DNA of 64,000 nt. Source: Phaeotremella fagi (Eukaryota; Basidiomycota; Tremellomycetes; Tremellales; Phaeotremellaceae). The notes under the pieces were generated by a model that saw only the letters and a program-made list of their open reading frames with translations, had not been told where the DNA came from and searched no databases. The stretch is from contig BCHU01000005.1 of assembly GCA_001599715.1 (NCBI GenBank), positions 1,302,001 to 1,366,000 of the forward strand, written 5' to 3'. Both the position numbers and the translations under genes were made by a program. Shown piece after piece: positions 22,596-34,119 of this stretch (positions are counted from its first letter, which is position 1; the number at the start of each line of letters is the position of its first letter).

Positions 22596-24746
22596 CTACC
22601 TCTTACTAGCCCTGAACCATCTCCCAAAAGCTATCGCACCCACGATCAAAGCCCCAACCCCCAATCCAGTCTGTAACAAATCACTCTGTCCAACCAATTC
22701 ATCACCGTCAGCGCCGTTCGACGCTCCACCATAAGCTACGCTCTTTGTCGATTTGATCCCACGGAGGGGTTCGGGATTTTCAAAGAATTCGTCAATATCT
22801 TCATCCGAGTTTGAGGGTATTTTTTGGGATTTCGAGGAATGTCCGTAGAAGGTGTAGAAGGATTGTTGGATTGTTGCTAACATTTCACCTTGCCATAACT
22901 GGATGTTCATTTTAGTTTTTGCGTTTTACAATATGGTATAGGATTTGACTTACCTCTGTGGCTTCTAGTTCTCTATCCATGGCTTTGATCACACTTCGTA
23001 ACATTAATGCTGATTGTAGTAATGCCTGTTGACCAGATTCAAGAGCTTCAACCCGGGCATATAGATAAGCAAGAGAAGCACTAAGAAAGGAGGTCAGAAA
23101 CAATACTTGATTCCAAATCATTAACTCACGCAACATCACCACTGATCACTCCCAATCCAGTTCCATCCTTACTACTAAACGCAGGAGCCGATTTAGGTCG
23201 TTCAGTCATAGCAGCCATGATATCAACTCGTCTTCCTAAATCTTCTATCGATTCCAACATTCTCAAAGTAGAATGAATCAAGATATCGTCCATAACCTCT
23301 GAACCAGTTGAGGGGAGTGTGGTTTCGATAGCAGGTTTTTCAACAGGTTCAACAGGTTCGTCGTCGACCTTTTGGGCTACTTTGGCTTTTGGTTTACCTT
23401 TGGCGTTAGGATCGTTCGCTCCGTCGATACAGACCACTAAGTATTTTATTAGTCTTTATCAGAAAATGCATGAGGATCCACTCACCATAAGCGAATTCAT
23501 GATCTTCAAAGCCAATTTGGAAAACACTATCTGTAATAGTTTTCAAATTGTACACCATAGACACGGGATCTGGATTGATTGGATCATCGAAACATCTATC
23601 GGTTTTTTTACCACCATGTTTAGCTTCACTCCAATTATCTTTTACTGTCCACTCTTCAAGACCTGCCGCAGCTATACCGAAACCCATGAATTTACCCTTG
23701 AGAGCGTTACCGATAACAGCACCACCTTTCAATATCGTATCTGTATCGTCTGACCAAACTGAAGCACCTAACCCAATAGCTACACGTATGGTTCTACTTG
23801 CGGCGTCAATGACGTTGTTCTTGACTACAGTTCCTGTATAATCACCATCGAACGGAGTAGCGTCGACTAGTAGTATACCTGCCATTGCTGATAATGATTT
23901 GGTCGAAATTTGATTGGTAGAGATGGTTGAACCAGGTGAACAAAAGACTACGATAGCAGCATCTGTGTTGTCGAAAAAGACGTTATCACGAACCATGGAT
24001 TGTCGACACGCTAAAGAGATACCATCTGCCAGCGGTCTTCCCAATGGTGATAATTCTGGATCAGGACCATCAACAGCTTCGATATATTCTTCACCAACTG
24101 GACCAATTTCATTACGTTCTATCGTTGCACCCGAACAAGATAATTTATCACCTTCCCTAACGTGAACAGCTGTTATACCTCTTGGATCTCTTATCCGACA
24201 ATTGGAGATTGTTTGACTATCACCACCGAAAACTATCAATCCAGTCGCTAGATCTGAATCAATCAATCGACCCAATTTAGCTCTGTTACCGTCGATAACT
24301 AAATTCCTAACTGTAACCCTGGCACATCTTCTACAATCACCTTGAACTGCTGTTGCGATGTTTTCACCTTCAACTCTGATAGTTGCACGTTCGGATCCAG
24401 TTGGATAACCGAACGTTGCAAGTTCTTGATCTGCCGCTGTGAAGACTATAGTTCCAGAAAGACGGTACAGTTTTGATGGACAGAGATGAACTTTGGTACC
24501 TGGACCACCGTCTATGAACATTTGATTTATCGTGTCGGCATCGGCGAAACGGAGACATGATGGAGCTGCTGTTATGATTGGTAGACAGAGTGATAGGAGG
24601 AGAATCAAATGGAGGATTGATAGAGAGGACGAGTGGGGGCGAGATGGGGAGAGGTTGGGAGGTGTTGATGTTGTAGGGTCTGTTCGCCTCCTGGAAGGTT
24701 TAGATGGAAGGGATGGTAATCGAGAGGATGAAGGTGTGTTTGACAT
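22596..24746 (-). CDS. Secretory-pathway parallel beta-helix protein with C-terminal membrane anchor
   Basis: The start is the ATG at 24746. Residues about 1-40 are Ser/Pro/Arg-rich, and residues about 41-60 are a hydrophobic signal sequence or anchor (ILHLILLLSLCLPIITAAP). The large first exon then encodes a right-handed beta-helix-like domain full of repeated turns such as VRNLVIDGN, ISNCRIRDP, VRDNVFFDNTDAAIVVF and VKNNVID, the pattern of pectate-lyase or PbH1 repeats. No pectinase catalytic motif is evident. After an intron near 23485 the protein continues with a Lys/Pro/Glu linker, a helical part (LESIEDLGRRVDIMAAM), a coiled coil (YARVEALESGQQALLQSAL), and a final membrane helix (GLGVGALIVGAIAFGRWFRASKR) ending at the TAG at 22598-22596. 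Four exons. The combination looks like a membrane-tethered surface or lumenal protein; the role is unknown. Confidence 0.7.
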
Positions 24747-25241
24747 GATGTGGATAGTTTGGATATGGGAAGTGGGGTTTGGAGGTAGGTTTCGCGTTTG
24801 AAAGAAAACTGGAATTTGTTTTGTTTTGTTTATGCGATATTACATGTGACAAGATAGAGTACGCGATGAAGGGTATAGCATGTTGATGTTGATGTTGATG
24901 TTGATGCTGTTGATGATGTAGTTGAGTACTGTATTGAATGAATGGAATGAAGGAAATTAGACCAGGTTTTGTTCAACTACCTACTACCTAATCTAACTTG
25001 AACGCGTTTACGCTCCTACAAGGGATAGATCATTTCATTAGATTAGTTTAATTAGGTTAAAGCTTATATCATAAATGGGGGGTCTATTTAAGTAAGCACC
25101 AATTACACTGTCGCCTGGAAACGAAAGGGTTAACCCCTACACTCTGTACTCTGTAACCACCCCATTCACCATGGACTGACTATAATATAACCTACCTTCA
25201 TAGAATCGTTTTGTATCATTCTTCTACATCTCATATCTACC
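24747..25241. other. divergent intergenic region with hexanucleotide repeat
   Basis: Shared promoter of the beta-helix and SDR genes. It contains a TTGATG repeat at 24881-24918 and no coding pattern. Confidence 0.5.
24881..24918. repeat. (TTGATG)n simple repeat
   Basis: Four perfect TTGATG units followed by degenerate units, located about 135-170 bp upstream of the beta-helix gene start. Confidence 0.9.
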
Positions 25242-26899
25242 ATGCAAGAAAAAACTTCATCTCAAAATCCAACTTCAACGCCAGATCCAGCTCACGAACA
25301 AGGTCAACCTTACAACATCATGGACGCATTCGATGTTGAAATAAGTACGTCTCCCCTTGTTACCAGAACAACCGCCCACTAATATATACATCTATAGTAA
25401 TCAAAGTCCTGAGCAAAACCATCTTCTCACCATTCTTCGTCATCTTCATCCCCCTAACACTCCTCTCTCAACTCCACGTCCATCATCCAGTGTTCATCAC
25501 TTCCTGCGTCTGGATGGGGTTAATCTGTTTTTTCAGTTAGTCAATCTTGATCTCCCTGGATACGACTGATATCTGTTCAGGCTTTATGACCCACGTTGAT
25601 AGAGTTTATTCCAATCAACATTCTTGGTTATTCGCTTCACCTAAACTGTCATGGGAGGATCAGATAGTTTTGATCACAGGCGGTGAGTTGGAGTTTGATT
25701 CGCACTCAAAACTCGTAGAACGTCACTGATGATGTTGCCATAGGTGGTACTGGTATCGGTGCTCTTCTAGCTGAAACCCTAGCTATGCGTCATGTTACTG
25801 TAGTAGTTCTCACAAAATACCCACCCAAATATGAAAGTCCAAATGGTAGGTTACGCTTAGTATCTTTCGACCTAGTCTCACAGTGTGCTTTCAGGGAACT
25901 TGATCTGGTACATCTGCGATGTATCTAATCCGGCTGAAGTCAAGATTATGGCTGACAAGATACGAACCGAGGTGAGTTTCATGCGAGATAGCTGTGTCAA
26001 TCATTCTAATTCACATTAGATCGGCGACCCCACTATAATAGTCAACAACGCTGGCGTTGTCAAGGGAAAGTTACTGCTGGATCTCTCAGAGGACGATATC
26101 AAGGAGTCAGTTGATTTAATCATTCTGGATGATTCAATTCATGGATCAAGTTTGACCCCAAAACCTCAGTACCTTCGGTGTAAACACATTGGCTCATTTT
26201 TGGATTCTCAAAAATTTCTTACCTGCATTACTACGCTCTGGAAAAGGTCATATCGTCAACGTTTCCAGTGTTTTGGGCCTTGTCCCCACTGCTCAAATGA
26301 GTAGGTATATAGGATAGACATGAACTATATAGGATAGACATGAACTAAATACTGACACTTCCTATAGCCGACTACTGCGCAAGCAAAGCTGCTGTAGCAA
26401 GTCTACACTCAAGTCTAAGATTTGAATTAGACAATCGGTAAATCTGCTCGAACTCTCTTAAAACCCATAATCTAATTTAAGCATTCAGCTACAAGACCCC
26501 AGGAATCAGAACGACCCTAGTTCTCCCCTCCCACATCCTAACAGGAATGTTTGCATCCCTAAAACTCCCTCCAACCTGGTTGATGAAATTCATAGCCCCG
26601 TCCCTGCAACCACACGAAGTAGTCAAAGCCATCATCCAACAATTGGACGCTCAAGAAGGCGGTGTTATTCGTTTACCGACTTATACCCAGTTTGCTAGGC
26701 TACAGGGTGCGGCTGTGGGATTGTTACCCCAGTGGTTGGCTGATTTCGTTCAATGGGTGAGTTGTGTTTTTGAAGATAGCGATGGGTTTTTGGCTGATGA
26801 GCGATATAGTTTTCAGGTGCCGATTGGGCTATGAGGGAGTATGGACCTCATCCTGATGCTGCTGAGCTTTTGATTGCTGAGAAAAGGGGAGCGAATTAG
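25242..26899 (+). CDS. Short-chain dehydrogenase/reductase, membrane-associated (17-beta-HSD11/DHRS-like)
   Basis: NAD(P)-dependent oxidoreductase of the classical SDR type, likely acting on lipid or retinoid-like substrates at the ER or lipid droplets. The start is the ATG at 25242. A hydrophobic N-terminal segment (FSPFFVIFIPLTLLSQLHV) is followed by another (FITSCVWMGLICFF). The cofactor loop is GGTGIGALLAE after WEDQIVLITGG, the structural NNAGVVKGKLLLDL comes next, then the catalytic serine region GHIVNVSSVLGLVP and the catalytic pair YCASK. The C-terminal part, WLMKFIAPSLQPHEVVKAI, resembles 17-beta-HSD11-type proteins. The last exon is best read from the acceptor at about 26817, giving GADWAMREYGPHPDAAELL and a TAG at 26897-26899. 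About eight exons. Substrate unknown. Confidence 0.85.
26308..26347. repeat. perfect 20-bp tandem duplication inside an SDR intron
   Basis: Two identical 20-bp copies lie directly adjacent (26308-26327 and 26328-26347), within the intron just before the YCASK exon. This looks like a recent slip or double-strand-break repair event. Confidence 0.9.
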
Positions 26900-27434
26900 A
26901 TGGCATAGCGTGGAGATGGATCCTGAGAGTAAAGATGCATGTTGATCATGTATAAGCGTATGATTTTGAGTATGAATCAAGTCAGCCCAAGCAGTAGATT
27001 CAGTGAGGCTCTCTGATGTGGCAGATTTTGGCGGAGTACAGGTGCAATACATAACCAGTAAAAGTTGATTGACTTCTTCATCATGCGTTTAATCCCGAAG
27101 AAGTAGGAAATGATATACGTGGGGATATAGTACATCTCGGGGATTAGATACATACCGTCCGATAAATGTTCAACTTCGGGAAATACAGTCACGAAGAATC
27201 TTTCGGGACTCGTGAACACGTTTGAATGAAAGGAGATGATGGAAATTCAACAATGAAAGGATTATGGACTCGGCAATCAGGAAAGTAACTACAAAGGTTG
27301 ATCCTACCTTTGATAGAATCTCTACTGAGTTTTAAGCACAAAATACCTTTTTTTCCCTTGAGTGTTCGAATACTGCAATTTTCCGTCTCTCTTCTTCATT
27401 TCTTTTCCCCTTACCCACACTCTACCTTTTCAAC
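26900..27434. other. intergenic region upstream of the histidine-phosphatase array
   Basis: The 3' side of the SDR gene and promoter of the first phosphatase copy. Pyrimidine-rich just before 27435. No gene was seen. Confidence 0.5.
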
Positions 27435-28579
27435 ATGAAATATCTTGCTCAAAGTTTCAACGAATTCGTATCTAGTTTACAACCCACTGATAAACCTAAG
27501 ATCATTATTCAACATCGACATGCGGAGGGTTGGCACAAGTAAGTCAAAAAAAAGCTTCTGAAGACTGTAGCTGAAAATAAACCCTTCAACAACAGTTTTC
27601 GGAATAACAATAATCGTAAGTTTTAATTTGGTCTCTTACACACGTTACTATACATATACTAACACTATATGCTCTAGTTCCCGATCCAGAACTCAGCGAC
27701 AACGGTAAACAACAATGTTTAGATTTCCATAGTCATCCAGCACACTATGTTCTCTCACATTGCGTAAAGAAGTATATCGTCTCACCTGTGAGTCCATTCC
27801 CTAAATTTCATTCAACTAGACACTGAGATTGTATCTTCTATCCAGTGTCGTCGAACTATCTCAACAACTCTACGCTCAATACCCGAATCTTCAAAGCACA
27901 AGATATACGTCGATCCAATGTTAAGAGAATACAACGAGTAAGTTGGTCATCATTCCAAGTTGACTCCTGAATATTAATTCTCACTGAACAGCGATCCATG
28001 TAATGTCCCCATCTCCCCAGCTTCAGATTTAATCGAATACATGCAAAAAGAACATCAAGGAGTCGATTTCGATTTCACAGAACTCGATAATGAGAACTAC
28101 GAAAACTTATCACAGGGTTATGCAAGTACTGAAGGTATTTTCAGTAAAGATAACTTGGCTGGTAGATGTGAATTGGTACGTAAACGATATAGAGATTTAC
28201 CAGATGAGGATGATGTTATCCTTCGTGAGTCTTTTGATGATGAGATGATTCGTTCACTCAACTGATGTTGGGTTTAGTTTCTGGTCATCAAGGTTTCGGG
28301 AGGCATGTTAGTTGTGCACCTGAAGGAACGAAGGGGAAAACTGTTGATGGTCGTGTAAGTTGATTCATTTTACACATGCACAGAGGATTAATGCTGAGAT
28401 GGGATTAATTTTAGCATTGGGGTAATTGTGAAGCTCGTGTTTACACTTATTCAACTCGACCTGAAGATCAGGAGAAAGCCACTTGGGTCGAGATCACTGA
28501 TTTTGATTTCGATTATTGGAAAAATCGAATGACAGACGAGTCGCTCGAAAGTGGTGGATTGAACCAAGCGAGTGTTTGA
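27435..28579 (+). CDS. Histidine phosphatase superfamily (phosphoglycerate-mutase-like) protein, tandem copy 1
   Basis: Predicted phosphatase that works through a phosphohistidine intermediate. The start is the ATG at 27435 (MKYLAQSFNEF). The catalytic block is IIQHRHAEGWHK (RH), with an intron directly after the final Lys, as in copies 3 and 4. Later exons give DPELSDNGKQQC, the second Arg in SPCRRT, the acid in LREYND, and the second catalytic His in LSGHQGFGRH. The family-specific block is QGYASTEGIFSKDNLAGR. It ends with a TGA at 28577-28579. Seven or so short exons. All four catalytic positions (R, H, R, H) are present, so it is probably active. Substrate unknown; similar fungal proteins have been labelled phosphoglycerate-mutase family only by fold. 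Confidence 0.85.
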
Positions 28580-28993
28580 TGGTTGGGTTGATAATCATAA
28601 GTTCTCCTCAGGTAGATGTACAATAGCACGAAATGAATGAGTATGATAAACAAGCACAAACTGTATTGTACATAAGTGCTGGAATCTGAGAGCTTGCGTA
28701 CCAAACTCAGCTTTCTTCCACGGTATTCTAGTACCTCTGACTCTTGGGAAAGTTCCGAGAATAGTCCAAGGCCATATTCAAACATCCCTTCATGTCTTCT
28801 ACCGTGAAAGACTTCTCGTAGCCCAAAAGACAGAAAGGATATACAGTGATACCTGAACTATTCCAGGCGTGGGTTCAAGAAGTGCAATTCCCGAATGTAG
28901 CTTTCTTGCCATACAGTATAGTACAGCACTTTGAAAATCGTGAATCAACTGCTTTAATACTCCACCAGAATCCAACTTTGAATATCATCTAGG
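28580..28993. other. intergenic region between phosphatase copies 1 and 2
   Basis: Promoter of copy 2; no coding pattern on either strand. Confidence 0.5.
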
Positions 28994-31130
28994 ATGCCAT
29001 TCAGACAATCCACTGTCAACGGACCTTTGAAATCATCGAAATCTTCCAAGACGTCGTCAAGGCAGTCTACCTTCAGCGAAGTCTCAAAGTCACCTAAGAT
29101 GCCGTTAAGACAAAGCACCTTCAGTGAAATTTCCAACTCATCCAATTCGTCTGAGACGCTGTCAAGGCAATCGACTTTCAGTTACGGTTCAAAGTCACCT
29201 ACGACGCCGTCAAGACAAACCACCTTCGATGAGATTTCAAACTCACCAAAATCATCTGGGACCCCGTCGAGACAAATCACGCTCAATGAAACTTCAGAAT
29301 CACCATTCAGAAGTACCACCGTCAATGAAAATTCAGGATCGTTCCCAAGTCTATCGAAGGATACACAGATTTTAATCATGATGAGACATGGTGATAAGGT
29401 CGAGCCGTGAGTACACAAAATTGAACGGGTTGAAAGTTGATTTCATGAGTCCTAGGAAGGTGAAGTGGGTAGGCAAAGTTGATTGTAAGTGGATCTGACT
29501 TTGAACACATCAAAGAGGAATTGAACTGAAAGAAATATCAAGTTAGAGATCTTGATCTTTCCACAGAAGGTAAAAAACAATGCGACAATCTTTACAAGTT
29601 ATCGATTCATTCCATCATTGAGGAATGTGTAGAATTGTGGGTCAGTTCTGCTGTAAGTGAGTATTGACTGATACGTTATCTCAACTAAATTTCCGCAAAC
29701 TATAGAGTAAACGATGCTATTCATCAATGTTCAGAGGATTCCCTGTTTCGCAAACAAGTACACCACCAGCTATCTTGCATCCTTTACTTCGGGAAGTTGC
29801 TCGGTGAGTCATTCCGTATGTATTACTGTTGTGTGTCTGTGCATACAACACCTCACATTTTGAAGACTGATGATAACCTTAATTGGATAAACAAATCTTT
29901 TTCAGCCATGTGGGCAATCAACCAGAATATCCTTCGAGAAAATTGAAGAGGACAATAAAGAAGTTGTTTCCCAATGCTAAATTTGACACGAAATACTTGG
30001 AAAGTGAAGATTATTCAAGCTTGAACCGTGGTTACTCAAGTTTCGGGGGTATATTTCAAGAAAAAAATCGCTTTACCAGGGCAATTCGTTTGAGAAATGA
30101 CATAAGAAGCCGACCAGAAAGAACCATTTTTCGTGAGTCGTGTTTTCCCTGTTAAAGCTACGAGTGTGGCGCTATCTACAGTACAGTATCTATGATACCA
30201 CTGAATAACACTGCCAATTTCAGTCAGTGGCCATGGAACGATGTCCAAGACAATTGTAACTCGTGATGATAAGAAAAATGGCGTAAAGGTGAGTAGAAAA
30301 CCCAGTTGAGAAGTGAGATTGATGATTTGTTTCAGCACTGGAAAACTTGTCAAATAAGGGTGTTCACATTTTCAACCAAACCCGAAGATCAGGAGACTGC
30401 TAGACTTGTGGAGTTGAAAAATTTTGATTACACATGGTTACTTTCACGTTTACAGGTGGAAAGTGATGATGAGGAGAATGAAAGTGAAGAAGAAGGATAC
30501 GATGGAGAAATTAAAGAAACGGAAGAGAATAGAGTTGATGAAGAGAGTACGACTGAAGAATACGTGCCCAAGACTGAACCCGATAGACAGGGAAAGAACG
30601 AGGAATTGACTCGGGGTGAAGAGGATATGAATGGTGGAAGTTCTATTACTGACGAATACAAATCTGACATGGAATATGGAGCTGAGAAAGATATTGAGAA
30701 ACAGGGGAGAGATGAGATAAATGAGAGCAGTATTGATGAGGAACTGACGACTAATGGGGAACTCGAACTCGAAAACGAAGCAGGAGGTGAAGTGGAGGAA
30801 AGCAACCAAGAGAATGGAACTATTGAGGGAAGCAATTTCGATGAGGAAGCTTTGAGTGTTGAAGAAGCTTTGACAGATCACGAGTCTGGGGATCAGGAAA
30901 AAGAAGGGAGTGGAGAGGATACGGTCGAAGAAGATGCTGGAACTGGTGAAGAAGCCAAGAGTGATTCAGATTCAGATTCCCAGTCCGATGAGGTTTCCAA
31001 AATTGATGAGTCTGGATCGGAGAAAGAGAGTAGAAAGGAAGACGATTTTGAGTCCGATGCTGAGTCTGAGTCTGACTCTGGGTCTGAGTTTGATACGGAG
31101 TCGGAGGAAGAGGAGCAGGGAGGGGAATAG
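28994..31130 (+). CDS. Histidine phosphatase superfamily protein, tandem copy 2, with N-terminal repeats and acidic tail
   Basis: Same core as its neighbours but with two added regions. The start is the ATG at 28994. Residues 4-108 are three copies of a 35-residue repeat built around RQST motifs, which fall at residues 4, 23, 39, 58, 74 and 93 (alternating spacing 19 and 16). The core follows: LIMMRHGDKVEP (catalytic RH), SKRCYSSMF (second Arg), LREVAR, RGYSSFGGIFQEKNRF and VSGHGTMSKT (second His). After HWKTCQIRVFTFSTKPEDQE the protein runs into about 215 residues very rich in Glu, Asp and Ser, ending with a TAG at 31128-31130. The acidic tail is low-complexity and disordered by composition. 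Catalytic residues are retained. The job of the extensions is unknown. Confidence 0.8.
29003..29317 (+). repeat. three tandem 105-bp coding repeats (35 aa each)
   Basis: In-frame direct repeats in the first exon of phosphatase copy 2, with unit boundaries at about 29003, 29108 and 29213. Each unit carries two RQST-type motifs. The copies are diverged but the length is conserved at exactly 35 codons. Confidence 0.75.
30451..31127 (+). repeat. low-complexity acidic (Glu/Asp/Ser) coding tail of phosphatase copy 2
   Basis: GA-rich purine-biased DNA on the plus strand encoding a run of acidic and serine residues, with SD dipeptide runs near the end. It creates long spurious open frames on the minus strand. 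Confidence 0.85.
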
Positions 31131-31518
31131 AGCATCGTGCTTCACCCAATAAAATTGGTTGAATCGATCACAGCCTGCTGGGTGTAGAAAATGGAGCATC
31201 TTAACCTACAATAGTGTAAGAGCTTAACATGCACAGAATTGTCAGTGAAAATATGTCCCTGTCGCATCTTCCACTAACGATTAAATCATTCGCATACGGC
31301 CTTTCCATAGAAACATAAGTCTTCTTCTTGACCATCATTAACCCGACAACTTGCCTCAAAATCGGGGAATGTAAATCTCATGAAAAGATGTGTTTGACTA
31401 CCCTTTGTTATAATAAGTAGAGGAAATTATCCTGATGTATGTCCGAACAATGAGATAAAAAATCTTTCTTGGAACATTACCATCAACCTACTTCCATTTC
31501 TTCAAAACCTTTAACTAA
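31131..31518. other. intergenic region between phosphatase copies 2 and 3
   Basis: Promoter of copy 3, with a TATA-like stretch near 31410. Nothing else seen. Confidence 0.5.
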
Positions 31519-32534
31519 ATGACTCGTACAAGTCGCGGACCACCAATCTTCCTCGTTCGACATGCAGAAGCTACTCATAAGTAAGTCTAACATGAGAATA
31601 CAGCTAATGAGAATAGTATTGGGAACGATTACAGTAGTAAGTCTACCTACAGTACCACCTGACCAGAGATCGAATTGATGTATTTTAATTCAGTCCGAAA
31701 TCCTCCACTTAGCTCTCTTGGCGAATGGCAATGTGAACAGCTTCGAAACCATCCGACCTCTAAGATTCTCCAGAGGATCGTCAAGAAATGGAAATCTTCT
31801 CCTGTAAGCTAATTAAGTCGGGAGGGGATTCTGATTGCTGACTCCAATCTAGTCAAAAAGAACTTATTCAACTTTGTTCAGCGCTTTTCCAGCGTCTCAA
31901 AATAGTGAAATTCCAGCTATGCTGAACGCGATGTTCAGGGAGTTCAACGGGTAAGTACTCTGAGTTCATATTCTAGGAAAACAGAATATTGCAGCTGATC
32001 GTTACAGAAACGCATGCAATATCCCTGCGTACCCCCTCGAAGATTTGGAAGGAGAAATCATGGCTTCATTTCCCGATGCCACTTTCAACACCGACGATCT
32101 TTTCGATCCATTATTCGCCACTTTAGAGAATGGTTACGCGAGTGCAGATGGGATTTTCAGTGAGGATCGTCTCGCTGAAAGAGCTTTGGAGGCCAGAAAG
32201 CAACTCCAGAAGGAGACTCTACCTACACTCAGTAAGTGATTATCCTTATCGTTTTTATCAATGATCGGTTTGTTAATGGTCTATAGTTGTTGGCCACACT
32301 CGTTTTTTCCGTTGGCTCATCACAGACGGCGATGATATCTCACAAGCATCAGTGAGAATTCGCATCAACTCTCTGAATGCGTTTTGGTACTGATTGTTGT
32401 TTTAGGGGTGGCAAAACTGTCAGATCAGAGCTTTCACCATCGATCCCGACGATGAGAAGGCTTTGTTGGTTGAGATTCCAGATTTTGATTTCAATTCTTT
32501 CGGCGATGACTCTTATTTCGTTCCCTCACTTTAG
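31519..32534 (+). CDS. Histidine phosphatase superfamily protein, tandem copy 3
   Basis: The start is the ATG at 31519 (MTRTSRGPP). The catalytic block IFLVRHAEATHK ends at an intron, matching copies 1 and 4. Next come PPLSSLGEWQCEQLRNHP, a second catalytic Arg in SPSKRTYSTLF, the acid in FREFNGN, NGYASADGIFSEDRLAER and the second His in VVGHTRFFRW. The C terminus resembles copy 1 (EIPDFDFNSF against EITDFDFDYW). It ends with a TAG at 32532-32534. This is the most compact copy, with no extensions; it may be closest to the ancestral form. Phosphatase activity is likely from intact catalytic residues; substrate unknown. Confidence 0.85.
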
Positions 32535-33040
32535 ACGTTTATAGTAGTAGATCAATTATTGCTCTTAAACTATATTGATCTTTTTCACCAGTTAAGCTAA
32601 GTATCAATATCGGTTAGACTTGATAATATGTATGCCAGTTAAGCTAAGAAGCAATGCGACATTGGGCATCAATTTAACCGTTGATTTATTTCAAATTCGG
32701 GTGTAACGGTATATAGATCGAAGAAAGGAGGAAGGCGAGTTATTTTTGGAGAGTGATCCAATTGGATAGTGATGAACGAATGCCAATATTGTTCTGGTAC
32801 ATTATTGTCCGAGTAGGGTACTCCCCGAAGTGCGGATGCAAGGATCTGTGCCATACGGTGTGTGCCGAGTTCACAATAATGTAGAATTGACACACAAATC
32901 CCACCGTAATGCGTCGATATTCCAAAATTTCCTTTGTACTCGTTGTACAAGTACCTCCGTTGTTGAACTTGACGGAGCGTGTTATAAAACTTGAGCAAAA
33001 GAAGTTGCATTCTTTCTTCATACAAACTACAACTTTTGCA
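32535..33040. other. intergenic region between phosphatase copies 3 and 4
   Basis: A TATAAAA box sits at 32983-32989, about 58 bp before the ATG of copy 4. Minus-strand open frames here lack supporting features. Confidence 0.5.
32983..32989 (+). promoter_or_regulatory. TATA box of phosphatase copy 4
   Basis: A perfect TATAAAA located 58 bp upstream of the ATG at 33041, a normal fungal distance. Confidence 0.55.
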
Positions 33041-34119
33041 ATGACAAACGCAACCACTATCACCTCCAATGCGTCGACCAGTGCGAAAGGCAAGATTCAC
33101 TTGATCCGACATGGTCAAGCATTTCACAAGTAAGTGAATCAGGTCATTATAAATGAGCCATATTGACGAGTGATTAGTATCAAAGACAAGTCAGGGAAAG
33201 GTAACTATATGTGTAAGTCAATGTATCCGGTAACTGCAGTAGATTGATTCACACATCAATCAGTACCCAATCCCTTACTCACTCCAAAAGGAGAAGGGCA
33301 GTGTGAAACCTTCCGGAAGCACAAAGATTTTCCTGCTTGGTCAAATGATCTCACCCACATCGTTTTCACATCAGTGAGTCTACTTCCAAGTGTGTACTGT
33401 ATGTCAAGGGCAGCTAAATTAATTCCCTACGACAGGTTAATAGAACTACGCAGACTTCATTCATAGTTCTCCCGCGTGAGGAATTCGATCTCCCAAGAAT
33501 CATGCATCCCTTGGGAAGGGAATATTCTAGGTGAGTCTTACCATCAGTCCCAAACTCCTGTACCCTCCTTATTTCTGACCTCAATATTCTGTCCTTTCAT
33601 AGTGATCCATGTGATATTCCAACGTCTCCTTTGTCGGCGCTTATGTCACGGATGGCCGAGCAATATCCCGGAACAAAGGTTGATTATCGCTACATGGTAG
33701 AAGGTTATGATAGTATAGAAGGAATTTATTCAGAAGACAGACTTCCAGAACGAGCTAGAGAGTTCAGAATTTTCCTTCGTGATCTGCTAATCGAAAATCC
33801 AAACGCTAATGTTGCTGGTGAGTAGTTTTCGACCATATTTGAAATTTTTTGGAGATGTAGATGATAACTCCTGTGGAACAGTCTTTGGCCATAGTGGCTT
33901 CCACCGACACACCGCTTCACTTGATGATGATTATAAATCCGTAACAGTAAGTGTCAAGACGGGTTATGGCTGTCTCAAAGAACGGTTATAGACTTCTGAC
34001 GAATTTAGAAATGGGCAAATCTCGAAATGAGAACATATCAGTTCTCCACCGAAGAAGAACATCAGAACGATGCACGATTGATAGAAATCGAGAATTCTTT
34101 GATGTCCTTACCGCATTGA
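33041..34119 (+). CDS. Histidine phosphatase superfamily protein, tandem copy 4
   Basis: The start is the ATG at 33041 (MTNATTITSNAST). The catalytic block is IHLIRHGQAFHK, with an intron right after. Then come NPLLTPKGEGQCETFRKH, the second Arg in SVNRTTQTSF, the acid in LGREYSSD, EGYDSIEGIYSEDRLPER and the second His in FGHSGFHRH. The final exon reads MRTYQFSTEEEHQNDARLIE and stops at the TGA at 34117-34119. Exon structure is parallel to the other three copies. The second-Arg loop (VNRTTQT) is the most divergent of the four. Predicted active; substrate unknown. Confidence 0.85.

Noticed and set aside
28954..29418. Minus-strand frames opposite the 35-residue repeats
   Set aside because: Their repeated DFExSLKVxCLD pattern is the reverse complement of the RQST repeat and has no independent support.
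30428..31199. Several long minus-strand frames rich in Ser, Phe and Leu
   Set aside because: They are antisense shadows of the GA-rich acidic tail of phosphatase copy 2.
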